Below are positions 25,205-33,151 of a stretch of DNA of 54,816 bases, in pieces. Positions within the stretch are counted from its first letter, which is position 1. Every line of letters starts with the position of its first letter. Below the pieces are notes generated by a model. That model did not search any database. It was not told the DNA's origin and was given only the letters and a program-made list of their open reading frames with translations. The stretch is from Fervidicola ferrireducens. Lineage in GTDB: Bacteria > Bacillota > Thermosediminibacteria > Thermosediminibacterales > Thermosediminibacteraceae. The stretch covers positions 1 to 54,816 of the forward strand of contig NZ_LOED01000015.1 of assembly GCF_001562425.1 (NCBI RefSeq), written 5' to 3'. A program made the position numbers and the translations under genes.

Positions 25205-27385
25205 TTAAGCAGATTCGTTAAAATATTTCTCAAATTGTTCTTTGGTTATCAAAATCTGTCGAGGTTTTGAACCTTCGTATTTGCCTATGAAACCTTTTTC
25301 CTCCATTTGATCAATTAGGCGGGCTGCCCGGGCGTAACCTATCCTAAGCTTTCTCTGAAGCAATGAAGCGGAAGCCTGGCCGTTTTCAATGACCACCGAC
25401 AAGGCTTCTTTGAATAATTCGTCCACATCATCTTCATTTTTAAGCGACTTTTCTTCATCAAAGTCCGATAAATTTTTTTCGTAACTGGGTTCCATCTGAT
25501 TCTTTACAAAAGCTACTACCTTCTCAACTTCCTTTTCGCTTAAAAATGCCCCTTGGATTCGCATGGGTTTTGCTGCTCCTACAGGGAAGAATAACATATC
25601 TCCCTTTCCTAAAAGTTTTTCAGCCCCAGCCATGTCGAGAATTGTCCTTGAGTCTACCTGTGACGACACAGCGAATGATATCCTAGAAGGTATGTTTGCT
25701 TTTATCAAACCTGTGATCACATCTACCGATGGCCTCTGAGTTGCGACTACAAGATGAATTCCCGCTGCACGCGCCATCTGTGCTAATCTACAAATACTTT
25801 CTTCGACTTCTCTGGGTGATACCATCATAAGGTCTGCTAACTCATCTATGATTACCAGAACTTTTGGCAATTTTTCTTGGCTTACTTCATTAAATCTGTT
25901 GATTTCTCGTACTCCCTCTTTAGCAAATAATTTATACCTTCTTTCCATTTCCGATACCATCCAGTTAAGAGCAGATGCAGCTTTTTTTGCATCCGTTACC
26001 ACCGGTGCAATTAAATGGGGTATTCCATTATATGTTGTCAGTTCGACGACTTTGGGGTCTATTAGTAAAAGCTTTACCTCATTGGGAGATGCTTTGTATA
26101 AGATACTGGTTATTATTGTGTTTATGCATACGCTTTTCCCTGACCCGGTGGCACCAGCAATTAATAGGTGTGGCATTTCGGCAAGATCGGCCACTACAGG
26201 TTTTCCAGCGATATCTTTACCCAAGGCAACAGTAAGTTTGGATGATGAATTTTTAAATTCAGCAGATTCAACGATTTCTCTGAAATACACTTTCGATACT
26301 TCCTTATTTGGAACTTCAATCCCTATAGCGGCTTTACCGGGTATTGGAGCTTCAATTCGAACATCTGGCACCGCAAGGCTCAATGCGATGTCATCGGCTA
26401 AATTTACTATCCTGCTTACCTTGATTCCGGGTGACGGTTGGACTTCGTATCTTGTAACTACAGGGCCGAAACTGACCTGCACGACTTTTGCCTGAATACC
26501 GAAGCTTTCTAAAGTATTTTCTAAAATCTGCGCGTTGTTTAACAGTTCTTTTTCATTGAGGTTGTTTTGCTTTGAAGAACCTTTTTGCAGGAGGTTTACG
26601 GGAGGAAAATTGTACTCCTGATTTTTATGATGTTGTTCTACACAAAAAGTATTATCGGAAGTTTCGCAAGTTTTATTTCTTTCGGTCACCGATTCTGTTT
26701 TTTCTGTATTCGATTGTGATGTAATAAAGAGATTTTCATTTTCTTTGATTTTTTCATTCTCATCCAATTTTTCTTCAGTTTCTTCTGAAGTGGCCGCGGC
26801 ACTGTTAATAATATGCGGCTTCGGTTCGCGACGTTTTTCTTTTTTCGACTTAATTAAATGCTTTATTACTTCAGAAATCGAGATACCGGTAGATAAAATT
26901 ATACCTATGCATAAGAAAGCGAATAAAAGCACGTATGTACCTGCTGAACCAAATAAGGTAAAAAGAATTAATGCTGAAATTCCACCAATTAGTCCCCCGC
27001 CTATTCCATTTTCACCTAAATCTGCACTTCTTCGCATCTTCTCAATAAAGCTCAAATTTTTCATTTCGATATAAGGTTTTATATGTAAAACTACTAGAAC
27101 TACAAAAATAACTAACAATATACCATAGAGTTTGGGAGTAAATCTGGGAAATTTTTTTCTTAATAGGCAATAAAAGCCCCCCATACAAATACTTAGAGGT
27201 ATAGTTAAAGCTCCTGCACCTGCCAAACCTTTCATGTTTTTCTTTAATATTATTCCAAGCGCTCCAACGGAATCAGTATATAATGATACTAATCCCAGAA
27301 CTCCGATGCAAATTATTAAAATCCCGTATATTTCCCAGCGGATATCATTGTAAAACGCACAACTTTTGTTCCTATTACCTTTCAC
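25205..27385 (-). CDS. FtsK/SpoIIIE-family DNA translocase
   Basis: This 726-residue protein has about four N-terminal membrane helices (within roughly 13-185), a low-complexity charged linker (about 190-270), then the alpha/beta motor. Walker A is GATGSGKSVC, Walker B VLVIIDELADLMM, and ATQRPSVDVITG follows. A C-terminal winged-helix gamma domain (ASLLQRKLRIGYARAARL) recognises chromosome-orienting sequences. It pumps DNA through division or sporulation septa. The GTG start has AGAGGTG upstream. The order tepA, ylzJ, ftsK is that of spoIIIE in Bacillus; whether it acts in sporulation or division cannot be told from sequence. Confidence 0.93.
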   Translation of the reverse strand: MKGNRNKSCAFYNDIRWEIYGILIICIGVLGLVSLYTDSVGALGIILKKNMKGLAGAGALTIPLSICMGGFYCLLRKKFPRFTPKLYGILLVIFVVLVVLHIKPYIEMKNLSFIEKMRRSADLGENGIGGGLIGGISALILFTLFGSAGTYVLLFAFLCIGIILSTGISISEVIKHLIKSKKEKRREPKPHIINSAAATSEETEEKLDENEKIKENENLFITSQSNTEKTESVTERNKTCETSDNTFCVEQHHKNQEYNFPPVNLLQKGSSKQNNLNEKELLNNAQILENTLESFGIQAKVVQVSFGPVVTRYEVQPSPGIKVSRIVNLADDIALSLAVPDVRIEAPIPGKAAIGIEVPNKEVSKVYFREIVESAEFKNSSSKLTVALGKDIAGKPVVADLAEMPHLLIAGATGSGKSVCINTIITSILYKASPNEVKLLLIDPKVVELTTYNGIPHLIAPVVTDAKKAASALNWMVSEMERRYKLFAKEGVREINRFNEVSQEKLPKVLVIIDELADLMMVSPREVEESICRLAQMARAAGIHLVVATQRPSVDVITGLIKANIPSRISFAVSSQVDSRTILDMAGAEKLLGKGDMLFFPVGAAKPMRIQGAFLSEKEVEKVVAFVKNQMEPSYEKNLSDFDEEKSLKNEDDVDELFKEALSVVIENGQASASLLQRKLRIGYARAARLIDQMEEKGFIGKYEGSKPRQILITKEQFEKYFNESA

Positions 27386-27431
27386 GCCATGACACCTCTA
27401 TGTTTTTATTCTCCACTTTTGCAAAAAATCC

Positions 27432-27464
27432 TTTAAAAAAAAACAAAAAGGCTTTAAAGCCTTT
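27432..27464 (-). terminator. Terminator after ylzJ
   Basis: The palindrome AAAGGCTTTAAAGCCTTT (27447-27464) overlaps the last codons of ylzJ. It is followed on the transcribed strand by TTTTTG and a nine-T run. It separates tepA-ylzJ from ftsK. Confidence 0.82.
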
Positions 27465-27678
27465 GACTCGGAATGAATTTTATTATATTTCCAGGATATA
27501 ATTTGGGATTTAGATATACCGTGGGGTTGCTGCTAATCACGCTGATTATCTTTCCTTTATCCACATCGACAGGTTCCACCAGAATTTTTATATTATCAAT
27601 TTCTATCTCTCTAAAATCATATTTTCTATCAATTCCATCTAAAACAAGTTCTAGAGGTAACGCCGTGTACAATATCAT
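27454..27678 (-). CDS. ylzJ: YlzJ-like protein
   Basis: This 74-residue protein has the pattern of the YlzJ family: MILYTALPLELVLDG at the start, a VEPVD segment and STNPTVYLNP-like spacing (SSNPTVYLNPKLYPG) near the end. The function is unknown in Bacillus. AGGTGGT precedes the ATG. It lies 20 bases after tepA and is followed by a terminator, the conserved Firmicutes order. Confidence 0.85.
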   Translation of the reverse strand: MILYTALPLELVLDGIDRKYDFREIEIDNIKILVEPVDVDKGKIISVISSNPTVYLNPKLYPGNIIKFIPSQRL

Positions 27679-27698
27679 CTTATATTACCACCTATAAA

Positions 27699-28427
27699 TT
27701 ATTGTTGTACGTTTTTCTTTCGCTCATTTATGAGTTCTTCCAACTTTTTAACTGCTTCACCCAAGCCGCCAACTTCATCAATTAGGCCATATCTTACTGC
27801 ATCAGCCCCCACAAGGACCGTTCCAATATCCCTTGCAAGTTGTCCTGTGTTAAACATTAATTTTCTTAAAGTTTCCTCTTCAATTTTAGAATGCTGCACA
27901 ACGAATTTTATTACTCTGTCTTGCATTTTGTCAAGATACTCAAAGGTCTGCGGGACTCCGATCACGAGACCGGTTAACCTTATTGGGTGGATCGTCATGG
28001 TTGCCGTTTCCGCAATAAAAGAATAATTGCTGGCAACCGCTATCGGAACCCCTATGGAATGCCCGCCCCCCAATACCAAAGAAACGGTAGGTTTTGTCAT
28101 GCTAGCTATCATTTCGGCAAGGGCAAGTCCGGCTTCTACATCTCCTCCAATTGTGTTTAGGATTATTAAAAGGCCTTCAATTTTAGGATTCTGTTCTATG
28201 GCCACTAGCTGAGGAATTATATGTTCGTATTTGGTGGTTTTATTTTGCGGTGGCAAGATAATGTGACCTTCAATTTGTCCGACTATGGTTATGCAGTGTA
28301 TATTGCTTTCCGGTTTGGGGATTTCAAGTTGACCTAGCTGCTGGAGTGTTCCTACCGTTGGAGCCGGCATGCTTTTTTCATTTCCTTCGTTGTCCATATT
28401 GGAAAAAAACAGCATCTGGTTTATCAT
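27699..28427 (-). CDS. tepA: ClpP-class serine protease TepA
   Basis: This 242-residue protein has the ClpP/SppA fold motifs: [18 protein letters not shown] with the oxyanion-forming glycines, [15 protein letters not shown] with the nucleophile-position serine, and [11 protein letters not shown]. TepA/YmfB is described in Bacillus as translocation-enhancing and in sporulation contexts. The annotated ATG has GGAAGG directly adjacent, so initiation may be at the next ATG five codons on. The gene begins immediately after a repeat copy that carries a terminator. Confidence 0.88.
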   Translation of the reverse strand: MINQMLFFSNMDNEGNEKSMPAPTVGTLQQLGQLEIPKPESNIHCITIVGQIEGHIILPPQNKTTKYEHIIPQLVAIEQNPKIEGLLIILNTIGGDVEAGLALAEMIASMTKPTVSLVLGGGHSIGVPIAVASNYSFIAETATMTIHPIRLTGLVIGVPQTFEYLDKMQDRVIKFVVQHSKIEEETLRKLMFNTGQLARDIGTVLVGADAVRYGLIDEVGGLGEAVKKLEELINERKKNVQQ

Positions 28428-28432
28428 CCTTC

Positions 28433-28528
28433 CAGATTTTAATTTAATGGCTGCTAGTTATATTAATTTATTTTTTAAATCAAAAATATACAAAAAAGGT
28501 ATGACCAAAATTTGGCCATACCTTGTAA
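28433..28528. repeat. Direct repeat copy 1 (terminator-bearing, flanks accessory patch)
   Basis: About 96 bases that align with 31853-31924: shared CAGATTTTAATTTA, TGGCT, GTT, ATTAA and the 23-base hairpin GTATGACC...GGCCATAC followed by CTTGTAA. This copy has about 24 extra bases in the A/T-rich middle. Both copies are in the same orientation, 3.4 kb apart. Confidence 0.75.
28491..28522 (-). terminator. Terminator hairpin upstream of tepA (repeat copy 1)
   Basis: GGTATGACCAAAATTTGGCCATACC (28498-28522) forms an interrupted stem with one A-C mismatch. It is followed on the transcribed strand by TTTTTTG. It insulates tepA from the accessory genes upstream. Confidence 0.75.
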
Positions 28529-28655
28529 AGTTATCCTTCCATTATGATAGCATTTGTGTAATAAATTGAAAACAGCCATAACAAAAAACAAAACTGGCAA
28601 AAAATAATTAGACGCAAAACCACTAACCTAGGAGGGGAATAGGCGGAAGAGAGTT

Positions 28656-28775
28656 TTAAGAATCGATGGTTTCTTCCTTGAATTTTGTTTCAGATTTCTC
28701 CGCATACCTAGCATACTTTAGCTCCCATAGATTCAGCTTCATGTGGAGAAAATCAATGTGCAGAAATTTTTCTTT
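28656..28775 (-). pseudogene. Possible transposase C-terminal remnant
   Basis: Between stop codons the minus strand encodes about 40 residues ending LWELKYARYAEKS...ETIDS. Its composition (Trp/Tyr/Arg-rich basic tail) resembles the end of a transposase, and it is cut off a few bases before the terminal repeat of the decayed IS next door. The rest of 28529-28799 shows no gene. The family is not identified. Confidence 0.25.
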
Positions 28776-28799
28776 TGAAAATCATTGGAAAAATTAAGT

Positions 28800-29770
28800 A
28801 GTTTCCATTGAAAAACAATTCCCTCAAACCCGCAAAAAACCAGCATCTTCATCCCAAAAAAGGATATTTACGGTATAATATAGCAAGAAGGAGAGGGATG
28901 GAGAATGCTGATAATTAAGAACGAAGACTTCGAACAATTAAGTGGATTTGACCAAATGCTTCCAAAATCATGTCTGGAACTTAAAGGCGAACTGGCTGTT
29001 GTCGATAAAATACTAGATGACGAAAGCTTACTTGCACCGTTTATAGAAAAGTTTAATTCCAAATGCGGAAGACACAGCACCCCTGTTGACACATACATTA
29101 CCAATAAAGTATTAAAAGGAAACACATCCATTCCCGACAGGATAGTGAGCATTTTCGACCAGGGAGCAAGGCCTATAAAAAGAGGCAAGGCAAAAGCAGA
29201 AGTAGAATTTGGCAGAAAAGTAGCGCTTGCAGAATCAGAAGAAGGTTTGATAATTTCAAGCCAAGTTGAAGAAGGTAATTCTTGCGATAAAACCCTGCCC
29301 GTGCCAATGGTGAAGAAAAGAGTATAGAGGCTTTAAATAAAGCTCCCGAAGAAGTTGCCGCAGATAGAGGTTTTTACCCCAGCGAAAATGAAAGAGAGAT
29401 ACTGGACCTTAATGTAGAACATGTAGCTATACCCAAGCCAGGCAAGAAGAGCGAGAAGAGATTAAAGCACGAACGTCAGCATTGGTTTAAAAGGCTGATA
29501 CGATGGAGAGCTGCGGTGAAGCTACTATTGGTCTATTAAAAAGGAAATATGGGTTTGACGTGTGTCTGTTTCATGGTGAAAATACAGGCATATGGGTTAA
29601 TCTGTCCATTTTTAGCTACAATGTCACCAAGTTAGCAAAACTGATGGTTCAAATCTGTTAGAAAATGTTAGAAAATGGCAGGGTCGGTAAAAATAAATGA
29701 ATAAAGATTAGGTTATCAAGGTTCAACCAAAAAGGGATAAGATTTAAAATTGTGTTTTTCAATGGCAACT
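28800..29770 (+). mobile_element. Decayed insertion sequence with terminal inverted repeats
   Basis: The ends are an imperfect 18-base inverted repeat: AGTTTCCATTGAAAAACA at 28800-28817 and TGTTTTTCAATGGCAACT at 29753-29770 (one mismatch). The similarity continues a few bases outward. Between them lies a transposase gene broken by frameshifts. No clear target-site duplication was found. About 0.97 kb, smaller than an intact element of this sort, so internal sequence has been lost. Confidence 0.75.
28905..29661 (+). pseudogene. Frameshifted DDE-type transposase (ISNCY/IS5-like)
   Basis: The first segment (28905-29327, 140 codons) has FDQMLPKS, CGRHSTPVDTYITNKVLKG, SIPDRIVSIFDQGARPIKRG and VEFGRKVALAES, a pattern of DDE transposases that act on GRxSxPVDxY-type motifs. 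The piece directly joining VLKGNTSIPDR looks shortened. Coding then continues in another frame (APEEVAADRGFYPSENER, KHERQHWFKRLIRWRAA). A further shift gives GEATIGLLKRKYGFDVCLFHG up to TAG at 29661. At least two frameshifts and an internal deletion make it dead. It is the only plus-strand coding sequence in the window. The family assignment is tentative. Confidence 0.8.
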
Positions 29771-29978
29771 AATTAGCTTAAAGGAATTATTGAGAAACTA
29801 TGGCTGGACTACTCTTACTTCCTTTCTCTGTGCCACCATCCTATGGACCATCAAGCGCAAAACCGGAGGAGTAAAGTGGCGGTTTTTGCTGCAATGTTTA
29901 CGACTTCGATCGTATTAGTTGTTTGATTCATAACTTCGTACCTTTATAAGACTGCTTTCTTTGGTTATCCTTAACAAA
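29662..29978. other. Non-coding stretch beyond the decayed IS
   Basis: Apart from the right inverted repeat (29753-29770) this stretch shows no supported gene. A 24-codon plus-strand frame starting at the ATG near 29800 has no ribosome site and no recognisable product. It is probably decayed mobile DNA. Confidence 0.5.
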
Positions 29979-30027
29979 AAAATAAAAAAATTAAAGAGGG
30001 AAGCGGTTTTTTAAAGCCGTTCCCTTT
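29979..30027 (-). terminator. Terminator of the dehydratase-like gene
   Basis: An interrupted stem (AAAG.GGGAAGCGG against CCGTTCCCTTT, one bulged base) spans 29994-30027. It is followed on the transcribed strand by TTTTTTTATTTTTTTG, ending transcription shortly after the stop codon at 30034. Confidence 0.85.
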
Positions 30028-30033
30028 GAGTTT

Positions 30034-31305
30034 TTAGCCCAGCATCTCAAGAAATGCTTGAACCCGTGTTTTTATTTGCCCCGAATCGTTTTCGCTGTAA
30101 TCAGTTTCAATAAAAAGCACCGGTATCCCTTCCCTCTGCAAAGCCTGCCTTACAAGTTCATACTCTACAGCGTAGGGCTGGCAGAACTGCAGGTTATAGT
30201 AAATGACGCCATCGGCCTTATATTCTCGCACAAGTCTAATTATATCATCGATCCTTCCCTGGTTAGGAGTAAAACATGCACAGTTGGTCTTCATATACCT
30301 TTCGGACATTGCCATGATCTGCGCTTCTAGCGTATCCAGTTCTTCATCCACTAAGTTTTCAAAGTATCTTGTACCGGTACAGGTTTCTTCGCAAACTACA
30401 GCTGCCCCGCTTGTCTCCACTATATGGTGTAACTTCCAGTTAGGAATTGCCATAGGCGTCCCGGTTATTATAATGCGCTTAGTTCCGCTGGGGAAGACAC
30501 CTTTCCCCAACTTTACCCTTTCCTCTAATTCGTCGCAAAGACTGTTCACCTTGGAGGTAAAGCGCTCCGGATCATCATAAAACGCTATCTGTGTAACCAA
30601 AAGGGCATCTTTTCCGCTTATGGGTACTGGATTCGCCTTCCTTAACTCATAAAGGCGCCTTAGAGCCTTCCTTTTTTCGTTTATAAGCTTTATTGCATCT
30701 TTCAATTTACTCGGAGTTATTTCGTTTCCCGTCAGCTCTTCCAGCCTTTCCTTCAATATTTCCAGCTCATGGCTCCAAGCTCTTAAATCAATATCTCGTT
30801 TCATTTGGGGCAGGTGCATGACATGGATATCAGCATAATTTTTCATAATTTCCCATGCCTTTTTCTTGCCGTCACAGGTGGTCTCGCCCACTAGCAGGTC
30901 GCACGACTGGAAGTAAGGGCATGTCTTGGTTATCTTTGCTCCCATAAAAGATTTAATAAGCGGACAAGTATTTTTGGGTAATACTCTTTCCCCATCTGCC
31001 ACCCAGAACTGGGACCCGCCGCATAACCCTATGCCAATAGCACCGGCAGCAAATATAAGCTCATCGGGTACGTACACGCAGAAAGTTCCTACTACTTTTC
31101 CGCCGCTATCCCTGTGCCGTTTTAGTTCTTCAGGTCTAAGGCCGTGAATTGAAGATACCACTAAGTTAAAGTAGTTCATACCTTCGGGCCTATTTTCCTG
31201 AGAAAGATAGACTTCAGCAAAAAAATCCGGCAGTAGGTTGCAGAGCTGTTCGTGTTTTTCAAGATCCATGTCTAGCGATTCCCATAGCTTTTTGTAGTCG
31301 GTCAT
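30034..31305 (-). CDS. Double-cubane cluster protein / 2-hydroxyacyl-CoA dehydratase subunit D family
   Basis: This 423-residue protein has the HgdD/FldC-type pattern: GTFCVYVPDELIFAAGAI, NTCPLIKSF, TCPYFQSCDLLVGETTCDGKKKAWE, VVCEETCTGTRYF, NCACFTPN and NLQFCQPYAVEYE. These cysteines bind iron-sulfur clusters. Family members either dehydrate 2-hydroxyacyl-CoA in a heterodimer or, as single proteins with an [8Fe-9S] double cubane, reduce small molecules such as acetylene in vitro. Here there is no second dehydratase subunit and no ATP-dependent activator gene in the window, so the single-protein double-cubane group is more likely. It lies between mobile-element remnants, with its own terminator, which suggests acquisition. 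Confidence 0.82.
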   Translation of the reverse strand: MTDYKKLWESLDMDLEKHEQLCNLLPDFFAEVYLSQENRPEGMNYFNLVVSSIHGLRPEELKRHRDSGGKVVGTFCVYVPDELIFAAGAIGIGLCGGSQFWVADGERVLPKNTCPLIKSFMGAKITKTCPYFQSCDLLVGETTCDGKKKAWEIMKNYADIHVMHLPQMKRDIDLRAWSHELEILKERLEELTGNEITPSKLKDAIKLINEKRKALRRLYELRKANPVPISGKDALLVTQIAFYDDPERFTSKVNSLCDELEERVKLGKGVFPSGTKRIIITGTPMAIPNWKLHHIVETSGAAVVCEETCTGTRYFENLVDEELDTLEAQIMAMSERYMKTNCACFTPNQGRIDDIIRLVREYKADGVIYYNLQFCQPYAVEYELVRQALQREGIPVLFIETDYSENDSGQIKTRVQAFLEMLG

Positions 31306-31474
31306 TTAAAGATCCCCCTAATGGATTTTTAGAAATAATGTCCAATTCAGATTTTATCATGGTCCATACGATCTTGCCATCGAAATATATAATAGAGCCA
31401 ATTAGATAATATTGAGGTTTTTTATAGATGGAATATTAAGTATTCTCTGCTGCCGATGGGTTCTGTAACGTCCT

Positions 31475-31673
31475 CCTCTCGATAAATTGAGGGGCATCCT
31501 CAAGCGGATGCATGCAAGAATTAATTCTTGCACTTCGATTCGTGGACTCCGTGCCACCCCAAGGTAGTGCGACAGAACCATAGGCCGTACTACTCGGCCA
31601 CTACTCCTCTTTCTAGACTGTTTTAAATATATTTCGTGTATTCTCTCAATAAATTGAGGGGACTCACTGCCCC
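31475..31673. mobile_element. IS200/IS605-like end hairpins (PATE-type remnant)
   Basis: No gene is supported between 31306 and 31690. It does hold a hairpin set like the right end of the TnpB elements elsewhere in the window: CCTCTC-GATAAATT-GAGGGG (31475-31494) followed by CATCC...GGATG (31495-31510), against TCCCCCTAATGAATTAGGGAG then CATCCCA...TGGGATG in the IS. A perfect 18-base palindrome (31514-31531) and a second CTCAATAAATTGAG hairpin (31645-31658) with GGGG...CCCC complete it. This looks like a non-autonomous palindrome-ended derivative of the family. Confidence 0.45.
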
Positions 31674-31690
31674 TCGTGCCCCCCATTTTT

Positions 31691-31829
31691 CTAACCGGTA
31701 AGTTGGTTTAAAAAGATTTCTATCGACCTTTTGATGATCTCCGTTCGTGAAATCCCGTGTTTATTGTTTATTTCAGCAATTTTATTCGCCTATTCCACGC
31801 TTACTGTATTTCTACGCCCTACCTGCCAC
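31691..31829 (-). pseudogene. Broken ribbon-helix-helix (CopG/Arc-like) DNA-binding protein
   Basis: Behind GGAGG and a GTG at 31829, the minus strand encodes VAGR, then, after a one-base frame change, RNTVSVE. An in-frame TAG at 31792-31790 follows, then ANKIAEINNKHGISRTEII and KRSIEIFLNQLTG to a stop at 31691. A short beta strand followed by two helices with ISRTEIIKRSIE is the ribbon-helix-helix pattern of antitoxins and plasmid repressors. About 45 residues, inactivated by one frameshift and one stop. No toxin gene is seen nearby. Confidence 0.5.
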
Positions 31830-31852
31830 GTCAACCTCCACGAATATTCTTT

Positions 31853-31924
31853 CAGATTTTAATTTAGTGGCTACGAGTTGCATTAAACAAAAAAGTATGA
31901 CCAAAATTTGGCCATACCTTGTAA
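31853..31924. repeat. Direct repeat copy 2
   Basis: About 72 bases matching 28433-28528 in the same orientation, lacking roughly 24 bases of its A/T-rich middle. It carries the terminator of the aminotransferase gene. The accessory genes and IS remnants all lie between the two copies. Confidence 0.75.
31886..31917 (-). terminator. Terminator of the aminotransferase gene (repeat copy 2)
   Basis: GTATGACCAAAATTTGGCCATAC (31895-31917) forms an interrupted hairpin 27 bases after the stop codon. It is followed on the transcribed strand by TTTTTTGTTT. Confidence 0.78.
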
Positions 31925-31943
31925 GGGTTTAATTAAAACCGAT

Positions 31944-33104
31944 TCAGCAATCATCTATTTTAAGAGCATATATTTCGGTGAGCCTTTTTCCTGTAGATAC
32001 GCCAAAATCCCTCAGCGCTTTTTCAAAAGCACTAAAAAACTCGAATATCTTTGATTCTCGGGCATTTTCACCCATGTGACCTATGCGCCAAACCTTTCCA
32101 GCAAGTTTTCCCCAGCTTCCAGCCATCATTACACTATATTTTTCCCAGAGATGTTTTCTAAAATCCTCGTCATTTATTCCGTCGGGTATATAAAAAGCGG
32201 TTACCGTGTTAGCTTCAGCCCCTATTTTAGGAAATATTTTGAATCCTGCATCCCTTAAAGTTTCCCTTACAGCTCTACTTAATTTTTCGTGACGTTTATA
32301 TATCTCTTTTCCTTCTTCTAGTACCGCAGAAGCTGCTTCAGATAGGGCAAAAATATCCGAGATTGGCGGAGTGTATGGAAATATTTTGTCTTTGAACCAC
32401 ATTTCCTTCCATTTCATGAGATTGGCGTAAAAACTCGGAATGGGATATTTCCTCTTTTCGATTTTTATCCATGCATCCCGGCTTATAGAAAGAAATGTAA
32501 GGCCAGGGGGAGCTGAAAGACACTTTTGCGACCCACCTAAAACAACGTCAATACCCCACACATCGGGTTTGATTTCATGTCCTGCAATTGACGAAACCGC
32601 ATCCACAACTGTTATCAAACCAGCTTCTTTTAAGACGGGGCATATTTCATGGATGGGATTTATCAATCCTGCTGGCGTTTCACAATGGACTAGCGTTGCT
32701 ATTTTAAATCTGCCGCCGTGTTTAGAGAGAAACTTTTTGACATCCTCGGACGTAATAGGTTCATCGTATTCTTTTTCAAAAATTGTGACTTGCCCGCCGT
32801 AAAGCGTAGCAAAATCTTTAAAACCTTCGCCAAAGACACCATTAGCTAAGCAAAGCACCTCGTCACCGGGTTCTACTAGGGAAGCCATGGCTGCTTCCAA
32901 GCCTAGGATTCCCTCACCACTTAAGATAAGTACATCTTCTTTTGTATTTATGATTTTTTTGAGTTTGTCACAAGTTTCAGAATAGAAGTCAAAAAAGGCA
33001 GGGTCAAGGTCCGGATTAGTTATAGGTCTTGCCATAGCGTTCCTTACTCTCTCGCTTATTTCCGTAGGACCTGGCGTCATTATAAGACCAGTTTTTATGC
33101 CCAT
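31944..33104 (-). CDS. Class V aminotransferase (serine/alanine-glyoxylate aminotransferase-like)
   Basis: This 386-residue PLP enzyme starts LIMTPGPTEISERV and continues LSGEGILGLEAAMASLVEPGD, VDAVSSIAG and GGSQKCLSAPPGL, in which Lys194 should form the Schiff base. The family transfers amino groups from serine, alanine or similar donors to glyoxylate or pyruvate; purine-degradation (PucG-like) members also look like this. It lies 47 bases downstream of rnj, outside the usual superoperon, and ends at repeat copy 2. The exact substrates cannot be told. Confidence 0.85.
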   Translation of the reverse strand: MGIKTGLIMTPGPTEISERVRNAMARPITNPDLDPAFFDFYSETCDKLKKIINTKEDVLILSGEGILGLEAAMASLVEPGDEVLCLANGVFGEGFKDFATLYGGQVTIFEKEYDEPITSEDVKKFLSKHGGRFKIATLVHCETPAGLINPIHEICPVLKEAGLITVVDAVSSIAGHEIKPDVWGIDVVLGGSQKCLSAPPGLTFLSISRDAWIKIEKRKYPIPSFYANLMKWKEMWFKDKIFPYTPPISDIFALSEAASAVLEEGKEIYKRHEKLSRAVRETLRDAGFKIFPKIGAEANTVTAFYIPDGINDEDFRKHLWEKYSVMMAGSWGKLAGKVWRIGHMGENARESKIFEFFSAFEKALRDFGVSTGKRLTEIYALKIDDC

Positions 33105-33151
33105 AAATTTTTACCTCCTCTATTACAATTGAATCAATATTGTTATATTAC

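Noticed and set aside
25848-26495. Long plus-strand open frame (215 codons)
   Set aside because: It lies wholly opposite the ftsK/spoIIIE motor domain, has no ribosome site and no recognisable protein pattern; a shadow of a conserved gene.
29780-29880. Small plus-strand frame starting ATGGCTGGACTACTC
   Set aside because: Only 24 codons, no ribosome site and no similarity noticed; probably decayed IS sequence.
31402-31686. Minus-strand open frame of 94 codons through the hairpin region
   Set aside because: It runs across palindromes of the IS-like remnant, is arginine-rich without motifs and lacks a ribosome site.
31691-31829. Intact toxin-antitoxin pair
   Set aside because: The RHH frame is broken and no toxin-like frame lies beside it, so only a remnant is claimed.
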